DNA of 64,000 bases from Sulfitobacter sp. OXR-159 (GTDB lineage: Bacteria > Pseudomonadota > Alphaproteobacteria > Rhodobacterales > Rhodobacteraceae). A program made the translations under genes and the position numbers. The notes under the pieces were generated by a model. The model ran no database searches, was not told the DNA's origin, and was given only the letters and a program-made list of their open reading frames with translations. The stretch spans positions 2,423,501 through 2,487,500 of the forward strand of contig NZ_CP139707.1 in assembly GCF_034377145.1 (NCBI RefSeq), in the 5' to 3' direction. Shown here in pieces: positions 53,589 through 64,000 of this stretch; position 1 is the stretch's first letter, and the number at the start of each line of letters is the position of its first letter.

Positions 53589-54308
53589 ATGATCCTCTAC
53601 CCCGCTATTGATCTCAAAGACGGTCAGGCCGTGCGCCTCGTGCATGGCGATATGGACCGCGCTACCGTTTTCAACGACGATCCTGCCGCGCAGGCGTTGA
53701 GTTTCGTCGAGGCGGGCTGCGAATGGCTGCATCTGGTTGATCTTAATGGCGCCTTTGCCGGAACGCCGGTGAACGCCGCCCCGGTCGAGGCGATTTTGAA
53801 GGCCTGCAAGGTGCCCGCGCAGTTGGGCGGTGGCATTCGCGATATGGCGACGATCGAAAGCTGGCTGGATAAGGGCTTGGCACGGGTCATTCTGGGCACC
53901 GTTGCTGTAGAGAACCCTGAACTGGTCCGCGAGGCAGCCGCCGCCTTCCCCGGTCATGTTGCCGTGGGAATCGATGCACGGGGCGGCCGGGTTGCAACCA
54001 AGGGCTGGGCGACGGAGACCGATGTCATGGCCACCGATCTCGCGAAATCCTTTGAGGACGCGGGCGTGGCCGCGATTATCTATACCGATATCATGCGCGA
54101 TGGCGCGATGGGCGGGCCGAATGTTGAGGCGACGGCCGATCTGGCGCGGGCGGTTTCGATCCCTGTGATCGCCTCGGGTGGGGTCTCGTCGCTCGAAGAT
54201 TTGGCCGCACTGCGCGACACCGGGGTGATCGAGGGCGCGATCTCGGGTCGGGCGCTTTATGACGGCGCCATCGATTTGACCGAAGCCATGAAGATGTTGA
54301 AGGGCTGA
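53589..54308 (+). CDS. hisA: Phosphoribosylformimino-AICAR-phosphate isomerase
   Basis: Fourth step of histidine synthesis, an Amadori rearrangement in a TIM barrel. The 239-residue protein starts [16 protein letters not shown] with the catalytic Asp and has [28 protein letters not shown] and [14 protein letters not shown] phosphate-binding loops. ATG at 53589. Its own upstream region was cut by IS copy 2 about 66 bases before the start, so its promoter may now come partly from the IS. Followed by hisF after three bases. Confidence 0.95.
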   Translation: MILYPAIDLKDGQAVRLVHGDMDRATVFNDDPAAQALSFVEAGCEWLHLVDLNGAFAGTPVNAAPVEAILKACKVPAQLGGGIRDMATIESWLDKGLARVILGTVAVENPELVREAAAAFPGHVAVGIDARGGRVATKGWATETDVMATDLAKSFEDAGVAAIIYTDIMRDGAMGGPNVEATADLARAVSIPVIASGGVSSLEDLAALRDTGVIEGAISGRALYDGAIDLTEAMKMLKG

Positions 54309-54311
54309 GCC

Positions 54312-55073
54312 ATGCTGAAGACCCGCATCATCCCCTGTCTCGACGTGGCCGATGGGCGCGTCGTCAAGGGCGTGAACTTTGTCGGCCTGCGGGATGCGGG
54401 CGATCCGGTGGATGCCGCCATTGCCTATGATGCGGCTGGGGCGGATGAGCTCTGTTTCCTTGATATCCACGCCACCCATGAAAACCGCGGCACGATGTTC
54501 GATCTGGTCACTCGCACGGCGGAGCATTGCTATATCCCGCTGACCGTGGGCGGTGGTGTGCGAACCGTGGCGGATGTGCGGGCCTTGCTGCTGGCGGGGG
54601 CCGACAAGGTCAGTTTCAACTCCGCCGCTGTGGCGAACCCGGATGTGATCGCCGAAGCGGCGGATCATTTTGGCAGCCAATGCATCGTCTGCGCGATTGA
54701 CGCCAAGACCGTAAGCCCCGGCAAATGGGAGATTTTCACCCATGGCGGTCGCAAGCCCACGGGCATCGATGCGGTCGAATTCGCCCGCACCGTGGCCGCC
54801 AAGGGCGCGGGGGAGATTCTGCTGACCTCGATGGACCGTGATGGCACCAAACAGGGGTTCAACCTGCCGCTGACCCGCGCCATTTCCGATGCCGTGTCGG
54901 TGCCGGTGATCGCCTCCGGCGGGGTCGGCAATTTGGATCATCTCGTGGACGGGGTGATCGAAGGCGGTGCCTCGGCGGTGCTGGCAGCCTCGATCTTTCA
55001 CTTTGGCGAATATACCGTGCAGGAGGCCAAGCAGCATATGGCCGCAGCAGGCATTCCAATGAGGCTTTCATGA
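54312..55073 (+). CDS. hisF: Imidazole glycerol phosphate synthase, cyclase subunit
   Basis: Works with HisH to form imidazole glycerol phosphate and AICAR. The 253-residue TIM barrel starts [18 protein letters not shown] with the catalytic Asp, has [27 protein letters not shown] with the second catalytic Asp, and [13 protein letters not shown]. Normal length. It lies three bases after hisA and overlaps hisE by four bases (ATGA). Confidence 0.96.
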   Translation: MLKTRIIPCLDVADGRVVKGVNFVGLRDAGDPVDAAIAYDAAGADELCFLDIHATHENRGTMFDLVTRTAEHCYIPLTVGGGVRTVADVRALLLAGADKVSFNSAAVANPDVIAEAADHFGSQCIVCAIDAKTVSPGKWEIFTHGGRKPTGIDAVEFARTVAAKGAGEILLTSMDRDGTKQGFNLPLTRAISDAVSVPVIASGGVGNLDHLVDGVIEGGASAVLAASIFHFGEYTVQEAKQHMAAAGIPMRLS

Positions 55074-55378
55074 CGCTTGATGATCTTTACGCCACCATTC
55101 TGAGCCGCAAAAGCGCTGATCCCTCAAGCAGTTGGACGGCGCAATTGCTGGCCAAAGGGCCTGAAAAATGCGCCGAGAAGTTTGGCGAAGAAGCGGTTGA
55201 GGCGATCATTGAGGCGGTGAAGAACGATCCGAGGGGGCTTACCTCGGAAGCAGCGGATGTGCTATATCACCTACTCGTCATGCTGGCAGCGCGGGATGTG
55301 CCGCTGAGTGATGTGCTGGATGAACTGGCGCGCCGCCAGTCGACCTCGGGCATCGCTGAGAAGGCCGCGCGCAAGTAA
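55070..55378 (+). CDS. hisE: Phosphoribosyl-ATP pyrophosphatase
   Basis: Second step of histidine synthesis, removing pyrophosphate from PR-ATP. The 102-residue monofunctional protein has the MazG-like metal site [30 protein letters not shown] split here as [12 protein letters not shown] and [12 protein letters not shown]. The separate hisI is elsewhere. The stop is immediately next to the stop of the convergent CoA-binding gene (55378/55379). Confidence 0.93.
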   Translation: MTLDDLYATILSRKSADPSSSWTAQLLAKGPEKCAEKFGEEAVEAIIEAVKNDPRGLTSEAADVLYHLLVMLAARDVPLSDVLDELARRQSTSGIAEKAARK

Positions 55379-55792
55379 TCACCCGAGCAGACGCGGGATT
55401 TCCACCTTGGGGCAGCGGTCTTGGATCACATCCACGCCACGCGCTTCGGCCTTGGCCGCTGCTACGGCATTGGTGATCCCCATCTGCATCCAAATCGTTT
55501 CCAGATCGGGAAAGGCCGCGAGCGCCTCATCGACGACGGGGGGCACATCCTCGGAGCGGCGGAAGATGTCGACCATTTGCACCGGCGGGTCGATCTCAGC
55601 CAGAGTGGCGACGATGGTCTTGCCAAAGACCTCTTTGCCAGCATGCATGGGGTTGACCGGCACCACGTCATAGCCCTTTTGCTGAAGATATTCAGCGACA
55701 TAGTGGCTGGGCCGCGCCGGGTTCGGAGAGACGCCAACCACCGCGATGCGGCGGGTGCGGGTGAGAACGTCTTTGATCAATGCATCTGTCAT
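55379..55792 (-). CDS. CoA-binding domain protein (YccU-like)
   Basis: A 137-residue protein with a Rossmann-like CoA-binding fold: RRIAVVGVSPNPARPSHYVA, YDVVPVNPMHAGKEVFG, VQMVDIFRRSEDVPPVV and GVDVIQDRCPKVE. It matches the succinyl-CoA-ligase-related YccU family. Biological role unknown. It stands alone and convergent with hisE. Confidence 0.9.
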   Translation of the reverse strand: MTDALIKDVLTRTRRIAVVGVSPNPARPSHYVAEYLQQKGYDVVPVNPMHAGKEVFGKTIVATLAEIDPPVQMVDIFRRSEDVPPVVDEALAAFPDLETIWMQMGITNAVAAAKAEARGVDVIQDRCPKVEIPRLLG

Positions 55793-55965
55793 ATCCTGAA
55801 CTTAAACGCCTGCGCGCGGGTTTCAACGCCATAATGACGCGGCGTAAAGCGTGGTGCCCCCTGCCCGTGATTGGCAAGCTAGCAGCGATTGCATAGGCTC
55901 CCCCCAAAGGGCCGCCTTTGGAGGAACCGGGCGGCACCGCGAACCATCATCACCGGGAGCATAGG

Positions 55966-57240
55966 ATGATCGATCAGACCTTGGACATGAACAATCTCGA
56001 AATGTCAGAAAAGGCCAAGCCGCTTTTGGCGGCTGTTACCAAGCACATCCGCGAGAATGTCGATCCGATCACCGAGGAGTTTTTTCGCCTTGGCGAAGGC
56101 CGCGCCGACCGTTGGTCCTATGCGCCGGGTCAATTGGAACTGCTCGATGGGGCCAAGCAAAAGGCGCGAGAAGCGGGGTTGTGGAACTTCTTCCTGCCCA
56201 ATGCGGAAACCGGCGAAGGGCTGGCAAATCTTGATTACGCCTATATCGCCGCTGAACTGGGCAAAAGCCCCCTGGCCCCGGAAACGCTGAACTGCTCGGC
56301 GCCCGATACCGGCAATATGGAGGTGCTGGAGCGTGTCGGCACGCCAGAGCAAAAGGAGCGATGGCTGAAGCCCCTGCTCGCGGGCGAAATCCGTTCGGCC
56401 TTTGCGATGACGGAGCCTGATGTCGCCTCTTCAGACGCGCGCAATATCTCTACCAGCGCGGTGTTGGATGGCGACGATTGGGTAATCAACGGCGAAAAAT
56501 TCTATATCTCCGGGGCGGGCGATCCACGCTGTAAGATCATGATCGTCATGGTGAAAACCTCGCCCGAGGCTGAAACCTTCCGCCAGCAGAGCCAGATCCT
56601 CGTGCCGATGGACACGCCGGGGGTGGAGATCCTTGGCCCGATGCATGTCTTTGGCCATGACGACGCGCCGCATGGGCATATGCATATCCGGTTCACCGAT
56701 GTGCGCGTGCCGCGTGAAAACGTGCTTTGGGGCGAAGGGCGCGGGTTCGAGATCAGTCAGGTGCGGCTTGGGCCGGGGCGGATTCACCACTGCATGCGCT
56801 CTATCGGGTCGGCGGAAAAAGCGCTGGATCTGATGATTGAACGCGGGCTGGGGCGTGAGGCCTTTGGTAAGAAAATCATCGACCTTGGTAAGAACATGGA
56901 GACCATCAGCCGCGCGCGGATCGACATCGAAGCGATGCGGCTAATGGTGTTGAAGGCGGCCAAAGCGATGGATGTGCTGGGCAACAAAGAGGCCCGCATC
57001 TGGGTCAGCATGATTAAGGCGCTGGTGCCAGAAAAAGCCTGTGAGATCATCGACGCCTCGATGCAGGTGCATGGCGCCACGGGGATGAGCCAGTGGAGCC
57101 CTCTGTCGGGCATGTACACGTGGCAGCGCGCGCTGCGCTTTGCCGATGGGCCGGATGAGGTGCACCATCAGGTCATCGCGCGGGCCGAGGTGAAGGCGTT
57201 TCAGGCGTCGAACACGCGCGGCTCTGACGGCGACAGCTGA
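55966..57240 (+). CDS. Acyl-CoA dehydrogenase (ACAD10/11-like)
   Basis: A 424-residue flavoenzyme that introduces an alpha-beta double bond into an acyl-CoA. FAMTEPDVASSDARNIST is the FAD-binding signature and GDDWVINGEKFYISGAGDP follows; the C-terminal half has MQVHGATGMSQWSPL. The start at 55966 has gggagcatagg upstream. Together with the neighbouring phosphotransferase-like gene (59029) it recalls ACAD10/11-type systems for unusual or 4-hydroxy fatty acids. It lies one base before the SDR gene and forms an operon with it. Confidence 0.9.
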   Translation: MIDQTLDMNNLEMSEKAKPLLAAVTKHIRENVDPITEEFFRLGEGRADRWSYAPGQLELLDGAKQKAREAGLWNFFLPNAETGEGLANLDYAYIAAELGKSPLAPETLNCSAPDTGNMEVLERVGTPEQKERWLKPLLAGEIRSAFAMTEPDVASSDARNISTSAVLDGDDWVINGEKFYISGAGDPRCKIMIVMVKTSPEAETFRQQSQILVPMDTPGVEILGPMHVFGHDDAPHGHMHIRFTDVRVPRENVLWGEGRGFEISQVRLGPGRIHHCMRSIGSAEKALDLMIERGLGREAFGKKIIDLGKNMETISRARIDIEAMRLMVLKAAKAMDVLGNKEARIWVSMIKALVPEKACEIIDASMQVHGATGMSQWSPLSGMYTWQRALRFADGPDEVHHQVIARAEVKAFQASNTRGSDGDS

Positions 57241-57241
57241 T

Positions 57242-58018
57242 ATGGATCTCGCGGGGCGCGTCATCGTCATCACCGGGGCGGCCAGCGGCATCGGGCGGGC
57301 CATGGCCCTGCGCTTTGCCAAGGAAGCGCCAGCGCATCTGGTCTGTGTGGATATCGACGGCCCGGGGGCCGATGCGACGGCGGCCGAGGTTGGCGGCACG
57401 GGCTTTCGCGTCGATGTCGCACATGAGGTCGAGATTGCCCAGCTGATCGAAACCGTCGAGCGTGACATTGGGCCGATTGATCTATTCTGCTCCAACGCTG
57501 GCATCTCGGTCGAGGGCGGGGTCGAGGTGCCGGATGCCGATTGGCAGCGCATTTGGGAGATCAACGTGATGAGCCATGTGCGCGCCGCGCGGCATCTGGT
57601 GCCGCTGATGCGCGCGCGGGGCGGAGGTTACTTGCTCAACACCGCTTCGGCAGCGGGTCTGCTCAATCAGGTCGGGGCCGCGCCTTACGGGGTGACGAAA
57701 CACGCCGCCGTTGGCCTCGCTGAATGGTTGGCGATGACCTATGGCGATGATGGGATCAAGGTTTCGGTGCTTTGCCCGCAGGCGGTGCGGACCGAAATGA
57801 TGCGCGGACTGGAGGATCATGTCGCCGCGATCGACGGCATGCTTGAGCCAGAACCCGTGGCCGACGCCTGCGTGCAGGCGATCCGCGATGAGGTGTTTCT
57901 GGTGCTGCCGCATCCACAGGTACGCGACTATATCCGAGGCAAGGCGCAGGATTATGACCGCTGGATCGGCGGGATGCGCAGGCTAAACCGGCGGTTCGGG
58001 GGGCCGAACGACAGCTAG
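57242..58018 (+). CDS. Short-chain dehydrogenase/reductase
   Basis: A 258-residue NAD(P)-dependent oxidoreductase. The cofactor glycine motif is TGAASGIGRAMA, NAG is found in CSNAGISVEGG, and the catalytic residues are in LLNTASAAGLL (Ser) and YGVTKHAAVGLA (Tyr-x-x-x-Lys). VSVLCPQAVRTEMM follows as usual. As the partner of the preceding acyl-CoA dehydrogenase it may oxidise a 3-hydroxyacyl intermediate, which is an inference from position. Confidence 0.9.
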   Translation: MDLAGRVIVITGAASGIGRAMALRFAKEAPAHLVCVDIDGPGADATAAEVGGTGFRVDVAHEVEIAQLIETVERDIGPIDLFCSNAGISVEGGVEVPDADWQRIWEINVMSHVRAARHLVPLMRARGGGYLLNTASAAGLLNQVGAAPYGVTKHAAVGLAEWLAMTYGDDGIKVSVLCPQAVRTEMMRGLEDHVAAIDGMLEPEPVADACVQAIRDEVFLVLPHPQVRDYIRGKAQDYDRWIGGMRRLNRRFGGPNDS

Positions 58019-58068
58019 AAAACACCTGTCCGGTGACACAGCGGGCATCGCCCCTCAGGGGGCTGCCC

Positions 58069-58944
58069 TTAACCTTCGCCTTTTGGACGTATCGGGCGCA
58101 GCAGCCCCTCTTGCGCTACGCTCGCCACCAACTGCCCGTTCTGATTGTAAATCATCCCGCGATTAAATCCCCGCGCCCCGCCGGTAAACGGCGCATCCAG
58201 CGCGTAAAGGTGCCATTCGTCAAAGCGGATCGGCGCGTGGAACCACATGGCGTGATCCAGACTTGCCGTCATCACCTTGCCCTGAAACCACGTGAGCCCA
58301 TGGGGCCGCAGCGACGAGCCCAGCAGGTTCATATCAGAGGCATAGGCCAGTAGCGCGTGCTGCATGACCGGGTTCTGGCCTTCGGCGGCGGCCATGCGGA
58401 ACCACAGGTAGTTGCGGTCGTCGACCTTTTCGGGCGTCATGAAATCGCGCGGCTCGACCTCCCGAATCTCGATGGGTCGCTCGCGCAGAAAGTCCCCGCG
58501 ATATTTTTCGGGCAGTTTCTCGGCAAACGCCTCGCGCAACTCAGGTCGGTCCGGCCAGTTTTCGGGGGCGGAGACCTGCGGCATCTCATGCTGCCAGTCA
58601 AACCCCTCCTCCTCCACCTGAAAAGACGCCGACAGGTTCAGGATCTGCTTGCCATGCTGGATCGCCACCACCCGCCGGGTCGTAAAACTGCCCCCATCCC
58701 GGGCGCGGTCGACCTGATAGATCACCGGGATCTTCGGATCCCCGGGCCGGATGAAATAGGCATGAAGCGAATGGCACGCGCGCTCGGGCACCGTGCGATA
58801 TGCGGCCATCAATGCCTGCGCGATGACATGGCCGCCAAAGATCCGCATCGAGGTCTCGCCCCCCGCACCGGTGCCCCGAAACAGATCGACCTCAAGCTGT
58901 TCGATATCCAACAGATCAAGCAATTGTCGCGCAGCATTGGTCAT
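58069..58944 (-). CDS. tesB: Acyl-CoA thioesterase II
   Basis: Hydrolyses acyl-CoA to free acid and CoA. The 291-residue protein has two hot-dog domains: the first with FGGHVIAQALMAAYRTVP and SLHAYFIRPGD, the second with LAYASDMNLLGSSLRPHG and SLDHAMWFHAP, the TesB hallmarks including the Asp, Thr/Ser and Gln catalytic site. It begins the leftward group of acyl-CoA genes and is convergent with the SDR gene. Confidence 0.93.
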   Translation of the reverse strand: MTNAARQLLDLLDIEQLEVDLFRGTGAGGETSMRIFGGHVIAQALMAAYRTVPERACHSLHAYFIRPGDPKIPVIYQVDRARDGGSFTTRRVVAIQHGKQILNLSASFQVEEEGFDWQHEMPQVSAPENWPDRPELREAFAEKLPEKYRGDFLRERPIEIREVEPRDFMTPEKVDDRNYLWFRMAAAEGQNPVMQHALLAYASDMNLLGSSLRPHGLTWFQGKVMTASLDHAMWFHAPIRFDEWHLYALDAPFTGGARGFNRGMIYNQNGQLVASVAQEGLLRPIRPKGEG

Positions 58945-59028
58945 GAGTCATCCTTTCAGGCCGGGTCTCACGGCCCTAGCAACAGGTTTTCGCCCCAAAG
59001 CTCAAGCGCCAAAAGGCCCGCCGCCCGG

Positions 59029-60063
59029 TCAGCGGTCGCGATCCAGCGCCTCTAGCCCGTGGCGCGCAAAAACCGGGACATATTGCCCTAATTTCAGCCC
59101 ATATTCGGGGTTTGAGGCATTGCCCTCCAACGCGCGTTTCAGCACGCCTTGGATGATGGCGGCCATGCGGAAAAAGCAAAAGGCGAGATAATAGCCGAAG
59201 TTGTCGATCCCCTTTAGCCCGCGCCTGCGGCAATAGGCGGCGATAAACTCCGCATCGGTCGGCAGGCCAAGCGCTTTGCGGTCCACCCCGGCCAAGCCGC
59301 GCCCCTCGGCCCCCACGGGCATCTGCCATTGCATGATGACGGCGGCGAGATCGGCAAAGGGGTGACCGATTGTGGAAAGCTCCCAATCCAAAACCGCGCG
59401 GCAGGCGGTGCCATGGGTATCAAAGATCATGTTGTCGATGCGGTAGTCCCCGTGCACCAATGTGCGCTGCCCGTCATCTTCGGGCAACTCGGCACTCAAG
59501 CGCTGCATCAGCGCATCCATATCGGGCTGTGGCTCTGTCTCAGACGCGCGGTACTGCTTTGACCAGCGCCCCACCTGCCGCTCAAAATAGTTGCCCGGCG
59601 GGCCATAGTCCGACAGGCCAACCGCGTCGATATCGACCTCATGCAAGGCGGCCAACACGCCGTTCATCTCATCCACGACCGCGCCGCGCTCGGCCGGGGT
59701 GAGTTCCGGCAGGGTCGGATCGTTGAAATTGCGGCCCGGAACATGGTCCATGACATAGAACATCGAGCCGATGACGCTCTCATCCTCACAGAGCAGATGC
59801 ATCGGCGCGACCGGCACCTGACTGTCGGCCAGCGCCCTTTGCACCCGAAACTCCCGGTCCACCGCATGGGCGGATTTCAACAGCGTTCCCGGGGGCTTGC
59901 GGCGCAGAACATAGTCATGCGCAGGGGTTGAAAGCAGGAAGGTGGGGTTCGATTGGCCCGCCTGAAACTTGGTCACTTCAAGCGGCCCGGCAAAGCCCGG
60001 CAGGTTTGCTTCCAACCAGTGGCAGACAGCCGCCTCGTCCAAGGTTTGCGTATCCGTGCTCAT
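59029..60063 (-). CDS. Aminoglycoside-phosphotransferase-like kinase (ACAD10/11 N-terminal type)
   Basis: A 344-residue kinase-fold protein. The N-terminal lobe has FQAGQSNPTFLLST and VLRRKP (ATP lysine), the C-lobe has LVHGDYRIDNMIFD (catalytic HGDxxxDN) and VLDWELSTIGHPFADLA (metal Asp). It is the APH family branch seen fused to acyl-CoA dehydrogenases in ACAD10/11, where a hydroxyacyl-CoA is phosphorylated. The upstream gene ends with a four-base overlap (60060-60063), so they form an operon. Confidence 0.87.
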   Translation of the reverse strand: MSTDTQTLDEAAVCHWLEANLPGFAGPLEVTKFQAGQSNPTFLLSTPAHDYVLRRKPPGTLLKSAHAVDREFRVQRALADSQVPVAPMHLLCEDESVIGSMFYVMDHVPGRNFNDPTLPELTPAERGAVVDEMNGVLAALHEVDIDAVGLSDYGPPGNYFERQVGRWSKQYRASETEPQPDMDALMQRLSAELPEDDGQRTLVHGDYRIDNMIFDTHGTACRAVLDWELSTIGHPFADLAAVIMQWQMPVGAEGRGLAGVDRKALGLPTDAEFIAAYCRRRGLKGIDNFGYYLAFCFFRMAAIIQGVLKRALEGNASNPEYGLKLGQYVPVFARHGLEALDRDR

Positions 60064-61052
60064 TGCGCAAACTCCGCGGCCAACCGCACCCCAGCGGTGC
60101 GGTATTCGGTCTCGATCCGGTCCACCAGTTCAGCCACCCCGCCGATTTGCTTGACCGCGCCAATGCCCTGCCCCGCGCCCCAAATTTCCTTCCACGCTTT
60201 GGGCTTGGAGGAGCCAGAACCGAAGTTCATCGAAGAGGCATCCGCCGATGGCAGGTTGTCCGGGTCCATCCCCGCCGCCTCAATCGAAGGTCGCAGGTAG
60301 TTGCCCGACACCCCGGTGAAGAGCGAGGAGGTAACGATGTCATCCGCGCCGCCAGCGACGATCATGTCTTTGTAACCCGGCACGGCGTTGGCCTCTCGCG
60401 TGGCGATAAAGGCCGACCCCATATAGCCCAAATCCGCCCCCATGGCACGCGCGGCCAAGAGCCCCTCGCCCGTGGCCAAAGCCCCAGAGAGCAGAAGCGG
60501 GCCATCGAACCATTCGCGAATTTCGCGGATCAGCGCAAAGGGTGATTGAGGCCCCGCGTGCCCCCCGGCCCCGGCGGCCACGGCGATCAGCCCATCGGCG
60601 CCCTTCTCAATCGCCTTCCGGGCAAAGCGGTTGTTAATGATGTCATGCAGGACCACACCGCCACAGGAATGCGCGGCCTCATTCACCTCCACCCGTGCGC
60701 CCAGTGAGGTGATCCAGATCGGCACCCGATGCTTTACGCAAATCTCAAGGTCGCGCTCCAACCGGCTGTTGGAGCGGTGCACGATCTGGTTCACCGCAAA
60801 AGGCGCCGCAGGCCGGTCCGGGTTCTCTTGATTGTACTTGTCCAAAGCCTCGGTGATCTGGGTCAACCACGTATCGAGCAGCGGCGGCTCGCCCTCGGCC
60901 TCGCGGGCATTCAATGCCGGGAAAGACCCGATGATCCCGGCCTTACACTGCGCGATGACCAACTCGGGCCCCGAAAGGATGAACATCGGTGAGGCGACCA
61001 GCGGCAGGCGCAGCCCGCGCAGGGCTTGGGGTAGATGGCTGTCGTCACGCAT
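60060..61052 (-). CDS. Nitronate monooxygenase (NMO-type flavoprotein)
   Basis: A 330-residue FMN TIM-barrel oxygenase. It has LPLVASPMFILSGPELVIAQ at the N-terminus, FAVNQIVHRSN, AAGAGGHAGPQ with the catalytic His region, and GADLGYMGSAFIATREA for FMN binding. Members remove toxic nitronates or act on unsaturated acids; the substrate here is unknown. The start overlaps the stop of nothing upstream but lies 30 bases after the SDR gene; the stop is coupled with the kinase gene. Confidence 0.88.
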   Translation of the reverse strand: MRDDSHLPQALRGLRLPLVASPMFILSGPELVIAQCKAGIIGSFPALNAREAEGEPPLLDTWLTQITEALDKYNQENPDRPAAPFAVNQIVHRSNSRLERDLEICVKHRVPIWITSLGARVEVNEAAHSCGGVVLHDIINNRFARKAIEKGADGLIAVAAGAGGHAGPQSPFALIREIREWFDGPLLLSGALATGEGLLAARAMGADLGYMGSAFIATREANAVPGYKDMIVAGGADDIVTSSLFTGVSGNYLRPSIEAAGMDPDNLPSADASSMNFGSGSSKPKAWKEIWGAGQGIGAVKQIGGVAELVDRIETEYRTAGVRLAAEFAQ

Positions 61053-61082
61053 GGGCGGTCTCCGTCTGAGTTTTCGTATGTG

Positions 61083-61904
61083 TCATGACAATGCTCTTTC
61101 AAAAATATTGGGGCCTGACATCACGTTGATGCCGCCGCTGACCGGGATCACCGCACCGGTGACATAAGCCCCGCCGCGCCCGCAGAGGAACAGCATGCAG
61201 CCTGCGATATCTTCATCGCGGCCGACACGCCCAAGCGGGACATCTTTGCCCACGGCTTCGCGCGTGGTCTCATCTTGGGTGGCGAAGGCCGTCATACGCG
61301 AGACAAACGGCCCCGGCGCCAGCGCGTTCACTGTGATCCCCTCCCCGGCCAGTTCCTTAGCGAGGATTTTACTCAGGTGGATCACCGCCGCTTTGGAGGC
61401 GGCGTAGCTATAGGCTCCGTCGCCCATCTCGCGCTCGCCCATGACCGAGCCCACGTTTACGACCCGTGCCGGATCATCCGCCGTGGCCCCGGCCCGTAAC
61501 AGAGGCAGCAGCTTTTGCGTCAAATCGAAAAGGCCGGCAACATTGACGCCCATGACCTTATCCCATGCCCGGAAGGGGAATTGCCCCAGCGGCGCGCCCC
61601 ATGTCACGCCCGCGTTGTTCATGAGAATATGCAGCCGGTCGCCGCGCGCCTGAACCTCGGCCACGAGCGCGTCAACGCCCTCTTCGCTGCCGACATCCCC
61701 GGCGAAACCTTCGGCACTGCTCCGGGCGCCTAACGCATTCAACTCCTCTGCGACTGCTTGGCAGGCCTCTCCGGTCCGGCTGGCCAGCAAAACCCGCGCG
61801 CCCGCCCGCACCAAAGCTTCAGCCGCCATGCGCCCGATGCCCGTGGCGCCGCCAGTGATCAGTGCGGTTTTCCCCTCCAGCCCAAAGAGCGTTTCAATAT
61901 CCAT
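61083..61904 (-). CDS. Short-chain dehydrogenase/reductase
   Basis: A 273-residue SDR from ATG at 61904 (ribosome site gggagg). Motifs: TGGATGIGRMAAEAL (cofactor glycines), MNNAGVTWGAP, VNVGSVMGERE (catalytic Ser), YSYAASKAAVIHLSKI (Tyr-x-x-x-Lys) and a C-terminal VTGAVIPVSGGINV. It resembles reductases and 3-hydroxyacyl-CoA dehydrogenases of the cluster. It is the first gene of the leftward run (SDR, NMO, kinase, TesB), so a promoter should lie between 61905 and the rRNA terminator. Confidence 0.9.
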   Translation of the reverse strand: MDIETLFGLEGKTALITGGATGIGRMAAEALVRAGARVLLASRTGEACQAVAEELNALGARSSAEGFAGDVGSEEGVDALVAEVQARGDRLHILMNNAGVTWGAPLGQFPFRAWDKVMGVNVAGLFDLTQKLLPLLRAGATADDPARVVNVGSVMGEREMGDGAYSYAASKAAVIHLSKILAKELAGEGITVNALAPGPFVSRMTAFATQDETTREAVGKDVPLGRVGRDEDIAGCMLFLCGRGGAYVTGAVIPVSGGINVMSGPNIFERALS

Positions 61905-62033
61905 GTCCTGCCTCCCAGCCGCCGACTTTGACGCCACTGTGACAGGGCCTTGGGCGGGGTCAAGCGGATGGGAAGCCGCGACTGCAGTAACCGGGCGTCA
62001 TAACAATCCGAGAAAAGAGTAGTTTTACAAAGC

Positions 62034-62067
62034 AAAACCGCCACAGCTTTATAGCTGCGGCGGTTTT
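62034..62067 (-). terminator. Terminator of the rRNA operon
   Basis: Arms AAAACCGCCACAGCT (62034-62048) and AGCTGCGGCGGTTTT (62053-62067) pair at 14 of 15 positions around a four-base loop. On the minus strand a T-rich tract (gctttg) follows. It lies about 50 bases after the 3' end of the 5S gene. Confidence 0.88.
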
Positions 62068-62117
62068 GTTATTCTGTTGATCGTGGAGAGATACTGTTTT
62101 TATCAGGAACTTATTAG

Positions 62118-62233
62118 GTTTGGCGATGACCTACTCTCCCACGTCTTAAGACGCAGTACCATCGGCGCTACGGCACTTAACGGCTGGGTTCGGGATGGGA
62201 CCAGGTGTTTTGCTCGCGCTATGATCACCAAAC
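62118..62233 (-). rRNA. rrf: 5S ribosomal RNA
   Basis: About 116 bases on the minus strand. The ends GTTTGGTGATCATAGC and GTCATCGCCAAAC pair as the terminal helix, and the conserved CCCGAACCCAGCCGTTAAG segment lies between (near 62180-62200). Ends are estimated to within a few bases. It is the last gene of the leftward rRNA operon, 140 bases after 23S. Confidence 0.95.
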
Positions 62234-62374
62234 CAAATAAATTCCTGATAAAGCGCTCTGCGCAGCAGAGCGACGGGGTCACCACTGCAGCGCTGAGCGT
62301 TGTTTGTCCAAGTCATGTACCACTGATTGTATGTGTATGCTTTTGATTGATAAGTTGAAGTCTTGCTTCTACTG

Positions 62375-64000
<1,626 letters not shown>

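Overview
The window is about 62-65% G+C by eye and looks like the chromosome of a marine alphaproteobacterium of the Roseobacter group (Rhodobacterales, possibly Sulfitobacter-like). This is inferred from gene families and order: a PutR-type Lrp regulator divergent from a PutA without its own DNA-binding domain, a fused indolepyruvate:ferredoxin oxidoreductase, the hisB-hisH / hisA-hisF-hisE arrangement, a form II CoxL-like protein, and an rRNA operon. No species-level claim is possible from sequence reading alone.

Layout. 1-1118: start of a glutamate dehydrogenase gene that runs off the left edge. 1470-5162: three tad pilus genes, the first (tadG, von Willebrand A type) cut in two by an IS630-family element. 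5159-7938: small membrane protein, then an envelope-stress type module (periplasmic sensor, anti-sigma-like protein, ECF sigma factor, five-EF-hand protein). 8156-13244: DUF983, Nudix, EamA transporter, lipocalin lipoprotein, aldo/keto reductase, MFS transporter. 13317-17670: metG with a structured leader, a PAS-like protein, an MHYT sensor kinase and a tRNA-Leu. 17733-24115: putR/putA, M20 amidohydrolase, rhomboid protease, GFA protein. 24112-29250: DUF2235 hydrolase, form II CoxL-like protein, fold III decarboxylase and its divergent Lrp regulator. 29343-37987: valS carrying a low-GC patch, crotonase, two aminotransferases, MsbA-like ABC exporter. 38020-44007: glycosyltransferase, ygfZ, efp, small conserved protein, membrane hydrolase-like protein, cobQ, class III alcohol dehydrogenase. 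44095-49669: Lrp regulator, fused 2-ketoacid oxidoreductase, two-domain response regulator. 49721-55378: small secreted protein, stand-alone RAM domain, and the histidine genes hisB, hisH, hisA, hisF, hisE interrupted by a DUF2147 gene and a second copy of the same IS. 55379-61904: CoA-binding protein and an acyl-CoA catabolic cluster (dehydrogenase, two SDRs, thioesterase, aminoglycoside-phosphotransferase-like kinase, nitronate monooxygenase). 62034-64000: rRNA terminator, 5S and the 3' part of 23S rRNA, both on the minus strand.

Main points. The two IS630 copies are each 1170 bp, encode identical transposases, sit in opposite orientation 49 kb apart, and each is flanked by TA. Removing copy 1 plus one TA restores an uninterrupted 478-codon tadG, so this is a recent knock-out. 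valS contains a sharply bounded 240-bp stretch of 44% G+C that lengthens the protein just before its DTWFSS motif. The sensor kinase gene reads into the antisense of a tRNA-Leu gene. Three Lrp-type regulators each sit divergently beside a target gene with a readable inverted repeat between them. I found no CRISPR array, prophage, integron or plasmid functions, and no convincing wholly new multi-gene system. The least explained items are the valS patch, a 141-bp inverted-repeat element at 32490-32630, the metG leader and the response regulator with a degenerate output domain.
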